Positions 21,382 to 29,603 of a stretch of 64,000 nt of DNA are shown here, piece by piece; positions within the stretch are counted from its first letter, which is position 1; every line of letters begins with the position of its first letter. The stretch spans positions 273,961 through 337,960 of the forward strand of contig NZ_JBBUKT010000008.1 of NCBI RefSeq assembly GCF_038066715.1, in the 5' to 3' direction. The notes under the pieces are model-generated. The model worked only from the letters and a program-made list of their open reading frames with translations, was not told the DNA's origin and made no database searches. Source of the stretch: Luteolibacter sp. Y139 (GTDB lineage: Bacteria; Verrucomicrobiota; Verrucomicrobiia; Verrucomicrobiales; Akkermansiaceae). The translations under genes and the position numbers were made by a program.

Positions 21382-21999
21382 TCAGATGATCGGGCCTTCA
21401 ATCAGGATGTTCGGGAGTAGCTTCTGCCCGTACTTCTTCAGCGCGTTCACCGCCTCCTGAATCCACGGCGAGCCCTCGGGCACCGTGAGGCAAAGCCAGC
21501 TCGACGTGCCGGTGATCGGTCCACGGCCGAAATGGAGGTTCACCTGCTGGTGACCCCATTCGTCGTAGTTGCGCGGATCGTCCCGGCCCCACATGCGGCG
21601 GATGTGGAACTTCCCTTCGTGGGGAATGCCGAGCTGCTTGGCCACCTCCGCGTCGTCCGCCTGCCGGAGCGCCGGCTTGCGGCCCTTGTGAGCGCCGGAG
21701 TACATCCACCACACGCCGGGCTTGAGCATCCCGTAGGGCTTGCCAACGCCTTCATTCCAGCCGAGGCGGGATGGGTCAGTGTTCGCGTTCGCGGGGAGCA
21801 TCCACTCCGGAGTGACCAAGAAGAAGGCGTCATCGAAATACCCGAAGTCGTTCTCCTTCGTCGGGCCCATCGACTCCGCGCGATAACCACGAACCGCGAG
21901 GTTGTAGACCTTCGGCAGCGGTCCGGTGTTGCCATCCTTCAGCCACGCCTCAAGGGCGAGCGTCTTGATGAGGGAAACAGGTGCTTTCGGCAGGTTCAT
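21382..21999 (-). CDS. Putative phage cell-wall hydrolase (YkuD-like/endolysin)
   Basis: A 205-residue protein (MNLPKAPVSLIKTL). The middle has 'VRGYRAESMGPTKENDFGYFDDAFFLV', 'NANTDPSRLG', 'MLKPGVWWMYSGAHKG' and a late 'HQQVNLHFGR...TGTSSWLCLTV'. These blocks occur in phage-lysis proteins resembling L,D-transpeptidase/carboxypeptidase folds, where the H-x(n)-S-x(2)-C residues are catalytic. No signal peptide, so it would need a holin. It lies between a holin-like gene and two lipoprotein genes, a plausible lysis cassette. Confidence 0.5.
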   Translation of the reverse strand: MNLPKAPVSLIKTLALEAWLKDGNTGPLPKVYNLAVRGYRAESMGPTKENDFGYFDDAFFLVTPEWMLPANANTDPSRLGWNEGVGKPYGMLKPGVWWMYSGAHKGRKPALRQADDAEVAKQLGIPHEGKFHIRRMWGRDDPRNYDEWGHQQVNLHFGRGPITGTSSWLCLTVPEGSPWIQEAVNALKKYGQKLLPNILIEGPII

Positions 22000-22044
22000 G
22001 GTGTGGTACGGTTGCAAGCGGCGACTTCCTCGGGCGAGATCCGG

Positions 22045-22266
22045 TCACTTCTCAGCGCGGATCTGCGGTTGCTTGGCGGCGACGACAGCCGCGGCGGTGG
22101 TGGTGACGGCGTTTGCCCCCGCGGTGAAGGCGGCCCCGTCGAAGGACTGAATGACGGTTCGCTCCAAGGCCTTCCCGGTAAGAGGGTCGAGCTTCTCGGT
22201 GGTGGTCGTACTGCAAGCAGGACAAAGGCAGGCGACCGCGAGGGTGAGGAGCCGGGCTTTCACCAC
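22045..22266 (-). CDS. Small lipoprotein of lysis cassette
   Basis: A 73-residue protein with a basic start (MVKARLLTLAVACLCPAC), a hydrophobic stretch and a lipobox-like Cys, then a Thr-rich linker and an Ala/Val-rich amphipathic helix. The start codon (GTG) overlaps the 3' end of the preceding 59-residue lipoprotein gene. Small outer-membrane lipoproteins beside endolysin genes are typical of o-spanins (Rz1 type). That assignment is by position. Confidence 0.5.
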   Translation of the reverse strand: MVKARLLTLAVACLCPACSTTTTEKLDPLTGKALERTVIQSFDGAAFTAGANAVTTTAAAVVAAKQPQIRAEK

Positions 22267-22439
22267 GTCACCCCCTTATTTGAGTGGCCGAACCGGCCCT
22301 CGGCTTTGGGCGTTTTCAGCCGCACTGACGGCGTGTCCAGTGGGTTCGCGGACCCGTTCCAAGAGGGTGGGGCAACGAGCCCGCACGATGAGAGCGCCAG
22401 AGCCAGTCCGGTCGACAGAAGGCGGAGTTTTGTTTTCAT
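22260..22439 (-). CDS. 59-residue lipoprotein, overlapping gene
   Basis: A short gene read from ATG at 22439 to TGA at 22260. It begins MKTKLRLLSTGLALALSSC: basic start, hydrophobic core and a good lipobox (LSSC, then G), followed by about 40 Pro/Ser/Lys residues. Its last codons overlap the GTG start of the next lipoprotein gene. The overlap, the shared strand and the lipobox support reality despite the size. It is a candidate Rz1-like o-spanin or surface-exclusion lipoprotein. Confidence 0.55.
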   Translation of the reverse strand: MKTKLRLLSTGLALALSSCGLVAPPSWNGSANPLDTPSVRLKTPKAEGRFGHSNKGVTW

Positions 22440-22554
22440 GCACCGCCAGTCTTCCGCCTGAGCGGATCGCTGGAACTAGCAGAGAGACCGCTTTCAAGCC
22501 GTTCGGGAGGCGAATCCACTTTCAGAATTCCGGGCCCGGTGTTACCTGCCCACG

Positions 22555-22752
22555 ATGGCCATTCCCTGTTGCCCCAAATGCGAATCCGCGGAATTCGAAG
22601 TAAGCACGATTACCCCCAAGGGGTCGATCCATCCCCTCAACGCCATCCATTGTGCTTCGTGCGGTTCGGTCGTTACTTTCATGGAATTCCACAACATCGG
22701 ATCTCGCCAGGCGATGATTGCGAACCACCTTGGCCTAAGATTGGAACCTTAG
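22555..22752 (+). CDS. Small zinc-ribbon protein
   Basis: A 65-residue protein with two Cys pairs: 'CPKC' near residue 6 and 'CASC' near residue 33, about 25 residues apart, a zinc-ribbon arrangement. The remainder is short beta strands and a C-terminal helix. It lies on the plus strand among minus-strand modules, as a stand-alone accessory gene. Nucleic-acid or protein binding is likely but not shown. Confidence 0.6.
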   Translation: MAIPCCPKCESAEFEVSTITPKGSIHPLNAIHCASCGSVVTFMEFHNIGSRQAMIANHLGLRLEP

Positions 22753-22833
22753 CTTCGCACGCTATATACGGGCTCCGGGAGCAAACGAGCCGCATTTGGT
22801 CCGAGCGCAGCTAAGAGGAGCTACTTCCACGTT

Positions 22834-23130
22834 ATGCATTCCGAACCCCCATCCGCTTGGCGAGTGGTCTTCAGTGTGCCCTCCATTCCGGGCTTTAAGT
22901 CAATAGAGGCCCGGGTGAACGGCTGTAATTGGAAACCCCAGGTTGGAATGACGCTGCGGATGCTGAACGAAGGTAAGGGTCCCGGCATGAAATATGCAGT
23001 CGCCTCGTGCGAGATGCTCGCAGCCGAAAAGACCCTGAATGTAAAGTTGCGACCGCTTGAAGACCCCAACGACGTACCTGGGATTCCTCTGTTGGACGAT
23101 CTTCCCGGCCCCGTCGATCTTCCGGAATAA
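22834..23130 (+). CDS. Hypothetical protein
   Basis: A 98-residue protein (MHSEPPSAWRVVFSV ...) with beta-rich character and an acidic, Pro-rich tail ('PLEDPNDVPGIPLLDDL'). It starts 81 bp after the zinc-ribbon gene on the same strand and ends 60 bp before the convergent replication operon. No family recognised. Confidence 0.5.
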   Translation: MHSEPPSAWRVVFSVPSIPGFKSIEARVNGCNWKPQVGMTLRMLNEGKGPGMKYAVASCEMLAAEKTLNVKLRPLEDPNDVPGIPLLDDLPGPVDLPE

Positions 23131-23190
23131 TTGCTACTCAGAACCGCGATCAGCCAACTGTCGCGGCCGGGCCTTTGCATACGCCGGTGA

Positions 23191-23814
23191 TCAGCGCTTG
23201 GCGTGACGGAGGACGCCGACGTAAACGGCCTTGCGGGTGAAGAGCAGCACCGGCTGCCGGTTGGCGGACCGCTGTTCCTCGATCAGCGTGAGGACCGTCT
23301 GCAGCTCACCGGGATAGCAGGCATCGGTGAGGATCTCCACGTTGGAGGGACAGTCGTTCCGGTGGTGGTGGGGATGCTCTTTCAGCAGCGCCTCAAACGC
23401 GGCCGGCCGGTTGTAAGAAGCAGGACGTTCGACCGGGCCGCGTAGGGCAGGGAAGCGCCGTTGCGATTCGATGGTGAGCGACCAGTCCGGCTTCATCGCC
23501 GAGCGCGGGGCGCAGGCAGTCCGCACGCTGCGGCGGCGGTTGCGATCCCGCTCCTTTTTGATGGCTGCCGAAAGTTGCGACAGAATGGCGAACTCCTTGT
23601 TAGAGAACAGGATCAGGCGGCGACCTTGCAGAGACCCGCAGAGTTTAACGGCGTGCTCCGGCGTGATTTCGAGGTGGTTGGTCAGCAGATCGACCGGCGG
23701 CGCTGTGCCAAGGCCGCTTTCATTGGTGAACCCGCGCAGGCAATCCAAGGCCAGCGCCTCGTGGAGCGGAAGCTTCTGAGCGATGCGACGGGGGCGGGGA
23801 AGTACGAGTTTCAT
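23191..23814 (-). CDS. Hypothetical protein, last gene of early operon
   Basis: A 207-residue basic protein. The N-terminal part ('HEALALDCLRGFTNESGLG', then 'ITPEHAVKLCGSLQGRRLILF') could be a winged helix; the middle is rich in Arg and His. It begins 10 bp after the DnaB-like helicase gene, so it probably acts in replication or late control. No family recognised. A GGTGATCAG spacer motif overlaps its stop. Confidence 0.5.
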   Translation of the reverse strand: MKLVLPRPRRIAQKLPLHEALALDCLRGFTNESGLGTAPPVDLLTNHLEITPEHAVKLCGSLQGRRLILFSNKEFAILSQLSAAIKKERDRNRRRSVRTACAPRSAMKPDWSLTIESQRRFPALRGPVERPASYNRPAAFEALLKEHPHHHRNDCPSNVEILTDACYPGELQTVLTLIEEQRSANRQPVLLFTRKAVYVGVLRHAKR

Positions 23815-23824
23815 GGTAGGTCGA

Positions 23825-25150
23825 TCATTTCTTGAACTGCTTGTCCGTGCGGCCCTTCCGCGCGGCCTTCCATTGGTCGGCCTGCTTGTTTACGACTTCT
23901 GGAGGCGCCTCCTCCGGCGGAGGCGGCGTGAATGGCTGGAAGGCCTGTACGGCACCATTGAGGCGGTAGTGCAGCGTGACGTCCTTCGGTCCGTTCCGCA
24001 CCTTGGCCAGCTTGATGCCGTCGTCGCCGATCATCAGGGCCACATCGGAGTCGAAGAGGATGGCGTCGGACTCGCGGCTATCGCCTTTCTTGTTCACCTG
24101 GGAACCGGTGAGGACCGGGCAGTTCAGCTTCTTGGCAAGCTGTTTGAGGCCGTTGGAGAGGCCGGCAACCGCTTCCTCGCGGTTCTGGTTCCGGTTTCGC
24201 TCTGCCTTGAGAATTTGCAGGTAGTCGACGACCACAAGGTCGAGCCCGTCATTCTCGTCGGCGAGCCTGCATGCTTCCCGCTCGATGTAGGCCAGGGACA
24301 TTCCGGGCGTGTCGTTCACCCAGCAGGTTTCCTCGACCAGGATTCGGATCTGATTCTCGATCGCCTGAAGGTCCAGCTTCTTGGCGCGCCTCGGCTGGGT
24401 CATCAGCTCCATCGGAATTTTTCCGCGGTTCGACACCGCACGCATCCCGATCTCGATCGTCATCATCTCGACCGAGAAGAACGCCACCTTGTATCCGGCC
24501 TTCAGGGCCGCGCATGCGATCTGGAGCATCAGGACCGACTTACCTCGGGAAGTTTGAGCGAGAACGGTCCAGAGGCTTCCGTCCTTGAGCCCGCCGGTGG
24601 CGGCGTCCAGATCGTCCATGCCAGTCGAGATGCCCGGGATAGGGCCCGCAGCCGCAAGCCGCTTCATTTCCTCCATCAGCTCCGCCATCACCTGCCGCAT
24701 CGTCTTCGACCGCGTGGGGCCCGCGAGAGCCCGCCTCATCGCCTCACGGGTTGACTCCAGGGCTTCCAGCGCTTCGTCGGTAGTGGTCGCGTCAGTGGCC
24801 CATGCCAAGCCATCGCGCTGGATGCGCATGGCATGCGTCATTCGCAGGTCCTTCAAGTATTTCGCCCAGGCACGGCCCCCGGTGGTCTCACGGAACAGGT
24901 CCGAGATTACGATGTGTCCGCCGATAGACATGATCTGGCCGGAGTGCTCGAGCGAGGCGGAGAGCGTGGCCTCGTCGACGGGTTCGCCATTGCGGGCAAG
25001 CTCGGTGATCGCGTCGAAGATCGGCTTGCAGGCGTAGAAGTGGTCCGAGTCGAGCCCGTCCGCGGAGGCACGGCGGCGGAAGGATTCGTCCCTCGCCATG
25101 AGCGAGAGCACCGTGCGCTCGGTGATTGGCGACTGCGGGATCTCAGACAC
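23825..25150 (-). CDS. Replicative DNA helicase, DnaB family
   Basis: A 441-residue protein with the two-part DnaB layout: N-terminal helical domain (residues 10-120) and RecA-like ATPase domain (170-410). It shows 'GISTGMDDLDAATGGLKDGSL' and a Walker A 'AQTSRGKS' (about residues 198-205). Then come 'FFSVEM', Walker B 'LVVVDYLQIL' near 310, 'LKQLAKKLNCPVL' and 'SQVNKKGD', the last corresponding to the 'QLNR' sensor motif. It should unwind phage DNA at the fork. The upstream DUF1376 gene overlaps its start by 8 bp and probably provides helicase loading or origin binding. Confidence 0.9.
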   Translation of the reverse strand: MSEIPQSPITERTVLSLMARDESFRRRASADGLDSDHFYACKPIFDAITELARNGEPVDEATLSASLEHSGQIMSIGGHIVISDLFRETTGGRAWAKYLKDLRMTHAMRIQRDGLAWATDATTTDEALEALESTREAMRRALAGPTRSKTMRQVMAELMEEMKRLAAAGPIPGISTGMDDLDAATGGLKDGSLWTVLAQTSRGKSVLMLQIACAALKAGYKVAFFSVEMMTIEIGMRAVSNRGKIPMELMTQPRRAKKLDLQAIENQIRILVEETCWVNDTPGMSLAYIEREACRLADENDGLDLVVVDYLQILKAERNRNQNREEAVAGLSNGLKQLAKKLNCPVLTGSQVNKKGDSRESDAILFDSDVALMIGDDGIKLAKVRNGPKDVTLHYRLNGAVQAFQPFTPPPPEEAPPEVVNKQADQWKAARKGRTDKQFKK

Positions 25151-25973
25151 GGAACTCGGAGGTTTTGAGGGTTCGTCCCAACAGGGAGTCTTCGCCGCCG
25201 GTGGCTGTCGGCGCGGGCACCGGCGTGATTCCCCACTTCCGGTCCTTCACCCAGACGTGGGCTGTGCAGACGTACTGGCCGCCCGCCTTGGTCCACTTCT
25301 CCGACTTTCGCCAAAGGCCGAGCGAGTCGACGAGTTCGTCGTGCTCCGGCCGCTCTGATTTCGGGATCGCGTCCCACGCCTTCCGCACCCTGGGCTTGGA
25401 GGAGCGCTCACGGCCACGGGGGAAGATGTCGTAGGCTTCCCAGATCCGGGCGCAGCACTCGGCGTCTTCGTCCCACGGGAGATTTCCAGAATCCGCCCCG
25501 TCCCCTGTGGGGACTATAGGGGTATTATTAGAAGAATGAAGAGCATCGTTTTGGCATGCGTTCGGCATCGCAGTGGCATCCGGTTTGGCATGTGCCGCTT
25601 TCTTGCCACCACGCTGCCGCTTTGATGCGGTGGCATCGGTGTCCGTCTTCTTGTTTCTCTTTTCCCATCCGTTTTTTGCGTTTTGTGACTGTCGGTCGCG
25701 AAACGCCTTCTGTTCGTTTCGAATTTGTTCGAGACGCGCATTCCGGAGGAGACCATCAGCGCCGACGTCAAATTTCGCCCGCACGGATGCCACCGCATTG
25801 CCATGGCATCCGCCCAGTCGCGCGAGGGTTTCGATGTCGTCCGGGAGAGCACCGTGCTCCCATTGGTAGCAGAGGAACCGGATGTAAGCGCCGGCCTGCT
25901 CCGCGGTGAAGATGGCGGTGCCGACCAGGAAGTCTTGCGGGTAGAATTGGAAAGCAGGTGCCTGGGTGTTCAT
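25143..25973 (-). CDS. DUF1376 phage replication protein
   Basis: A 276-residue protein (start MNTQAPAFQFYPQDFLVG). Residues 8-85 match DUF1376: 'FYPQDFLVGTAIFTAEQAGAYIRFLCYQWE', then 'L..LARL' and 'V..KF'. This domain is found N-terminally in phage replication initiators and helicase loaders. A long charged linker of low complexity follows, then a C-terminal helical domain ('ARIWEAYDIFPRGRERS', 'AHVWVKDRKWG') resembling the DnaA-like or loader ends of such proteins. Its gene directly precedes and overlaps dnaB. A poorly conserved run in the linker has lower G+C. Confidence 0.75.
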   Translation of the reverse strand: MNTQAPAFQFYPQDFLVGTAIFTAEQAGAYIRFLCYQWEHGALPDDIETLARLGGCHGNAVASVRAKFDVGADGLLRNARLEQIRNEQKAFRDRQSQNAKNGWEKRNKKTDTDATASKRQRGGKKAAHAKPDATAMPNACQNDALHSSNNTPIVPTGDGADSGNLPWDEDAECCARIWEAYDIFPRGRERSSKPRVRKAWDAIPKSERPEHDELVDSLGLWRKSEKWTKAGGQYVCTAHVWVKDRKWGITPVPAPTATGGEDSLLGRTLKTSEFRV

Positions 25974-25980
25974 GGAAATG

Positions 25981-26271
25981 TTAGACGTCGCTGGAGGTCT
26001 CCAGCGGGAGTGCGGAAGGAGTTGCGAGGTGGACGCGATGAACGACACCACGGGTGCCGTCGCGGGCCGAGATGAAGCCGAGCTCTTTCAGCTGCTTCAG
26101 GGCAGCGTCGACGGCGCGCCCGGAAAGACCGGTGGCGGCCGCGAGCTTGTGGAGGCGCATACCGGTCTCGCCCGCGGCATTTGAAAGGCGCGCCAATGTC
26201 GCCAGCACGGCTTGTGACCCGTCGTCACCCGTCGGTGTTTGCAGCGCTGCCTGCTGAAGTCGCTTGTTCAT
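25981..26271 (-). CDS. Winged-helix DNA-binding protein
   Basis: A 96-residue protein starting MNKRLQQAALQTP. It contains a helix-turn-helix ('LHKLAAATGLSGRAVDAALKQL') followed by a wing-like 'GFISARDG..GVVHRVHL', a typical MarR/Rrf-like wHTH. It sits 7 bp before the DUF1376 gene in the early operon. It may regulate replication or act in origin recognition. Confidence 0.65.
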   Translation of the reverse strand: MNKRLQQAALQTPTGDDGSQAVLATLARLSNAAGETGMRLHKLAAATGLSGRAVDAALKQLKELGFISARDGTRGVVHRVHLATPSALPLETSSDV

Positions 26272-26279
26272 CGGGATCT

Positions 26280-26750
26280 CTATTTGCGGACAGATGGGCG
26301 AAACTTCCACCACCACGGCGGCAGTGGTGTATGGGTTTGCTCCGAGATGCCGATGGCTTCTTCCAAGAGCCTGCAATCCGACCTCAGCCGCTTCCGGGCG
26401 ATAGTCATGGTGGAAATCGTCGAATAGCGGCGCATCACCTCCGCCGAGTATTTTTTGCGCAGGAACTCTTCGATCGCGTGCATCTGCACCACGGCACCGG
26501 TGATGTCTTCCCACAGCCCCACGCGCTCCGCCTCAGCGGCTCGCATGGTCGCAAGGAAGCGCACCTCCCAAGTGCCGGGGCCGCGCCACACCGCGGCGAT
26601 GCGCTCGGTCACCGGCATGGTCATCGGTTCAGCCGGTCCGCCCTGCAACTCGTAGCAGAGGTTCAGGAGATCGGGATGAGGCATGCAACGCCCCACGGCA
26701 TGGAGCGTTGCATCCTCATCTTCAGGCCCGGCATGGAGAGCGATGCTCAA
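26280..26750 (-). CDS. Hypothetical early protein
   Basis: A 156-residue protein if it starts at TTG 26750, which overlaps the TGA of the preceding gene (TTGA) and so suggests coupled translation; a later ATG at 26684 (MPHPDLLNLCYELQGG) is the alternative. The C-terminal half is helical with 'EEFLRKKYSAEVMRRYSTISTMTIARKRLRSD', possibly DNA-binding or nuclease-related (RusA/antitermination-Q-like position), ending 'WWWKFRPSVRK'. No family is certain. Confidence 0.5.
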   Translation of the reverse strand: MSIALHAGPEDEDATLHAVGRCMPHPDLLNLCYELQGGPAEPMTMPVTERIAAVWRGPGTWEVRFLATMRAAEAERVGLWEDITGAVVQMHAIEEFLRKKYSAEVMRRYSTISTMTIARKRLRSDCRLLEEAIGISEQTHTPLPPWWWKFRPSVRK

Positions 26751-27613
26751 GCAGCGGCAGTGCCTGGGTTGGAGTCTGGAGCGGCATAGATCTCCCATCC
26801 TTTCGCCGAGCAAACCATGCCGACGAAGTCGCGGACCATCTCCGCGGTGCACCACGTCTTGGCGGTGAGATCCGAGACCCACTTGAGCAGCCGCGTCGGG
26901 TTCGGGATGTCATCGAGCGCCACTGACCATGTGGGTCCCGGCTCTTCCGGCCGGCACTCGACGACCACACGGTCACCGAAGATGACCACCGGGCCCTTGC
27001 CCTCTTGCTTTGCCGTCAATTTCCGCCGGAACTCTTCGGCGGCTTCCTTCGCCGTCCACATGCGGCCCTCCGGTCGTCGCGTAGTTCCTTCGCGGGCGAT
27101 ACTCTCACGGATGATGGCGAGCTTCTCTTCATGCGCCTTTTGCGTCTCGTAGACCCGGCAGATCACCGGCAGCATCACGGACGCGAGGCGGGCGTCGTGC
27201 TTCCACCACTCCTCCGAGGGACCGGGCCCATGGAATGGGGAGGTGTTTTTTTCGATGATGGTCGCGACGTCTGCCAACCCGGCGACGATCTTGCGGTGAT
27301 CGAGGCCGGATTCTGCGGCGTAGTCGCGGGCGGCTTGGAGCACCCGCATGGTGCAGTCGTGCATGCCGGTGTGATCCTTCACCTCACCGCTCGCGCGGAA
27401 GATGGCGGAGGCGACGGCAACGGCGGCGATAAACACCTCGTTCGACTGCGGCACCGACCACGCGGGCGAGGCGGGAGAGGGGACGCCTTCCGACTCGGAA
27501 GCCGGCGAGGTCATGGCTGCGAGCCCTTCACGAAGCTTGCCGTGATCGTCAGCAGCTTCGCGGCGACGGGTGGCGAAGATTCCGGCAAGGTCGGAAATGA
27601 GGATGATGGTCAT
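26747..27613 (-). CDS. Hypothetical early protein
   Basis: A 288-residue protein. The N-terminal half is helical ('VFIAAVAVASAIFRASGEV', 'MRVLQAARDYAAESGLD'), the C-terminal half alpha/beta ('GPVVIFGDRVVVECRPEE'). No family recognised. It is in the middle of the early operon. Confidence 0.5.
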   Translation of the reverse strand: MTIILISDLAGIFATRRREAADDHGKLREGLAAMTSPASESEGVPSPASPAWSVPQSNEVFIAAVAVASAIFRASGEVKDHTGMHDCTMRVLQAARDYAAESGLDHRKIVAGLADVATIIEKNTSPFHGPGPSEEWWKHDARLASVMLPVICRVYETQKAHEEKLAIIRESIAREGTTRRPEGRMWTAKEAAEEFRRKLTAKQEGKGPVVIFGDRVVVECRPEEPGPTWSVALDDIPNPTRLLKWVSDLTAKTWCTAEMVRDFVGMVCSAKGWEIYAAPDSNPGTAAA

Positions 27614-27647
27614 GGAATTGATGGATTGAGATTTAGGTGGTGGATTT

Positions 27648-27905
27648 TCAGGCGATGCGTTGCTCGATGCGGATGGCGTCGAGCTCGGTGCGGCTCCAGC
27701 CGCGGAGGTGTCGGCGGATCATCGCGACTGGCGTGTCGCGACGGTGCCGCTTGGCGAGTTCGTGAAGCCGGCGGAGTTCCTCCTGGTCGGCGATCACGAT
27801 GGTGATCGGCTCCAGTTTGGCGGCTTCACGCGCGGCCTTCCGCTCGGCTGCCGCCTCATGGTCGAGGGCCTGTTCGAAGGCGACGAGGGCAGGAACGTCA
27901 GGCAC
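27648..27905 (-). CDS. Small hypothetical early protein
   Basis: An 85-residue basic, helical protein starting at GTG 27905 (MPDVPALVAFEQALDHEAAAER), overlapping the previous gene's stop by 8 bp. It contains 'DQEELRRLHELAKRHRRDTPVAMIRRHLRGWSR', which could be a DNA-binding helical unit. No family recognised. Confidence 0.5.
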   Translation of the reverse strand: MPDVPALVAFEQALDHEAAAERKAAREAAKLEPITIVIADQEELRRLHELAKRHRRDTPVAMIRRHLRGWSRTELDAIRIEQRIA

Positions 27906-28452
27906 GGGCGGACCCTCCCTTCTTCTTTGGGCGATCGATTCCGAGCTGCACCCACGCGTCGTATTCGCAAGTCTTCGGGAACTTGCCTGCACGCGCGCAC
28001 ATGGAGTGCGAGAAGATCGTTTTCGCCTGATCCTGCACGTCGGTGTCGTCGGCGAGGTTTCCCTCCTCCTCGGCGTTCTTCATCTGCCTCCAGACGAGAT
28101 CGGTGCCTCCTTCAACGAACAAGGTCACCAGCCAGCCCAGCGGGCGGTTGAGCACCTTCGCGGCGATCGCTGTAAGCTCCATTGCCTCCGCGAGGATCGA
28201 CAGCTGGACCGTGACAGGATCGGCGATCGGCGGGCGCTGGTCAGCACGGACCAGCGCTTCAAGGAGGTCATCGCCAAACGATTCCAGTTCCATGTAGAAC
28301 TGGCCTTCCATCACCATTTCGGGCGTGAGCCCGAAGTGGCGCGCAAACTCCTCGGCAGCTTCCAGCGTGGCACGCGGGACGGTGACCTCCACCATCTTGA
28401 GCGGCTGCGGATCGGCCCTGGCCTTCCGGCGCCGGAGTGCGGTCGCATTCAA
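27898..28452 (-). CDS. Hypothetical early protein
   Basis: A 184-residue, mainly helical protein with 'TVPRATLEAAEEFARHFGLTPEMVMEGQFYMELE' near the N-terminus, possibly an RHH-like fold. It overlaps the upstream gene by 4 bp (ATGA). Function unknown. Confidence 0.5.
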   Translation of the reverse strand: MNATALRRRKARADPQPLKMVEVTVPRATLEAAEEFARHFGLTPEMVMEGQFYMELESFGDDLLEALVRADQRPPIADPVTVQLSILAEAMELTAIAAKVLNRPLGWLVTLFVEGGTDLVWRQMKNAEEEGNLADDTDVQDQAKTIFSHSMCARAGKFPKTCEYDAWVQLGIDRPKKKGGSARA

Positions 28453-28988
28453 GACGCACCCCCTTCCAGGGAAGCCTTCGCCTCCTGCTGAAACTTCAAG
28501 GCTACGGGGCGGAGCTTTTCGTAGAGTGCCTCCATTTCCTCTGGGCTCCGGTCGCCGTGTTCCGCGACAATGTCGTAGGTCAAACCGTTGAACGAGACGT
28601 CGTAGTCACCGCTCAAGCCGTCCTTCACCATGGTGTCGATCCATTCATCGACCCACTTGTCGGCGTCCACGTCGGCAATCGCGCAGCACTCCCGCAGATA
28701 GCGGACGCGGCGCTCATCGACGAACACCGGCAGCTTGCCGGAGGGGACCACACAGAGGGTGAGGGGCACCGTGAACTCGCCGCCGGCTTCGATCTCCTTG
28801 AGGAGAGCGGTGAGGGCGGCCGACTGGGCGATGTCGCGAAGATCCCTCACATCGAAGCCGAGCTCGTCGGCGAAGGACTTCAGTTGATCCGGATTGAGGT
28901 GCGGGGTATCTCCGGCGTTGACCGGAGCCTGCATTGTGGTTACTGGTTTCATTGTAGTTTGTGGATTTGCCCGCGCGGGGCGATTCAT
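28449..28988 (-). CDS. Hypothetical early protein
   Basis: A 179-residue acidic protein; either the first Met or MKPVTTMQAPV (28952) could be the start. It contains 'PDQLKSFADELGFDVRDLRDIAQSAALTALLKEIE' and later 'DVSFNGLTYDIVAEHGDRS'. It overlaps both neighbours by 4 bp in the early operon. No family recognised. Confidence 0.5.
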   Translation of the reverse strand: MNRPARANPQTTMKPVTTMQAPVNAGDTPHLNPDQLKSFADELGFDVRDLRDIAQSAALTALLKEIEAGGEFTVPLTLCVVPSGKLPVFVDERRVRYLRECCAIADVDADKWVDEWIDTMVKDGLSGDYDVSFNGLTYDIVAEHGDRSPEEMEALYEKLRPVALKFQQEAKASLEGGAS

Positions 28989-29293
28989 TTGGCAGGGGTC
29001 GAGGTTGCCGCCTCGGCCCTTGCTTTTTTCCGCTCTTTGCCCGGCCAGACGGTTTTGCCGTCGAGGTAGGCTTCGAGATTCTCAAGGGTCACCCCATGCT
29101 TGCCGGGACTCGTCTCGGTGACGGGCATGCGCTGGGGAACGGTGTGGCGGGACAGGCCCGTCATTTGGCAAATGGTTGGAATCGGGAAGGTGACGAGCCG
29201 CTTGGCACCGCCGGCTTCCTTGATCGCGGCATCGGCGACAATGCGGGCAGCCATCGCCTTCACCTCCTGTAGGTCGGTTGGGCTGAAGTTCAT
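28985..29293 (-). CDS. HTH DNA-binding protein (excisionase/Cro-like)
   Basis: A 102-residue protein with an HTH in the middle: 'IPTICQMTGLSRHTVPQRMPVTE', followed by 'HGVTLENLEAYLDGKTVW', a layout like MerR/excisionase-type small DNA-binding proteins. It is the second gene of the early operon, so Xis-like or regulatory function is plausible. Confidence 0.6.
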   Translation of the reverse strand: MNFSPTDLQEVKAMAARIVADAAIKEAGGAKRLVTFPIPTICQMTGLSRHTVPQRMPVTETSPGKHGVTLENLEAYLDGKTVWPGKERKKARAEAATSTPAK

Positions 29294-29296
29294 GGC

Positions 29297-29485
29297 TCAG
29301 TTTCCAGTTGGGGCGGTCGAGAGTTCTACAGGGGGAAGGGGAAGACGGCCGGTCGCGCGGACCTCGGCCACCAGGCGCTCAACGGCAAGTTGGATGACTT
29401 TCGACTCACTCGTTCGATTCGCGGAAGCGATTCGAGCGAGGTCACCTGCTAGGTCGTCGGCTAGGTATGTCGCTTTTGGTTTCAT
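29297..29485 (-). CDS. RHH (CopG-like) regulator, first early gene
   Basis: A 62-residue protein 'KATYLADDLAGDLARIASANRTSESKVIQLAVERLVAEV', a clear ribbon-helix-helix pattern (strand, helix, 'SES' turn, helix). It is the first gene leftward of the control region, in the Cro position, opposite the repressor gene, and may bind the same operators. Confidence 0.7.
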   Translation of the reverse strand: MKPKATYLADDLAGDLARIASANRTSESKVIQLAVERLVAEVRATGRLPLPPVELSTAPTGN

Positions 29486-29501
29486 TTGGAATGGCTACAA
29501 T

Positions 29502-29580
29502 GAAGCGCAGTGTCGCGCAACGAAGAATGCGCTACAGTGTCGCACAATATTTCGCAAGAAAAAACGTGCTACAGTGTCGC
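29502..29580. promoter_or_regulatory. Lysogeny control region with three operator-like repeats
   Basis: Three related 15-mers lie between the divergent RHH and repressor genes. 29529-29543 is GCGCTACAGTGTCGC and 29566-29580 is GTGCTACAGTGTCGC. 29502-29516 shares only the right half AGTGTCGC. The complete copies have dyad symmetry GCG-N2-AC-N-GT-N2-CGC. Start-to-start spacing is 27 and 37 bp. This is the layout expected for operators O1-O3 of a phage switch. Promoters are presumably interleaved but I cannot assign -10 boxes confidently. Confidence 0.7.
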
Positions 29581-29603
29581 GCATCTGCCAAATTGCCGAA
29601 AAG

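Noticed and set aside
22276..22497. 73-codon minus-strand frame above the lipoproteins
   Set aside because: The overlapping frame at 22260-22439 has a signal peptide with lipobox, so it explains this stretch better.
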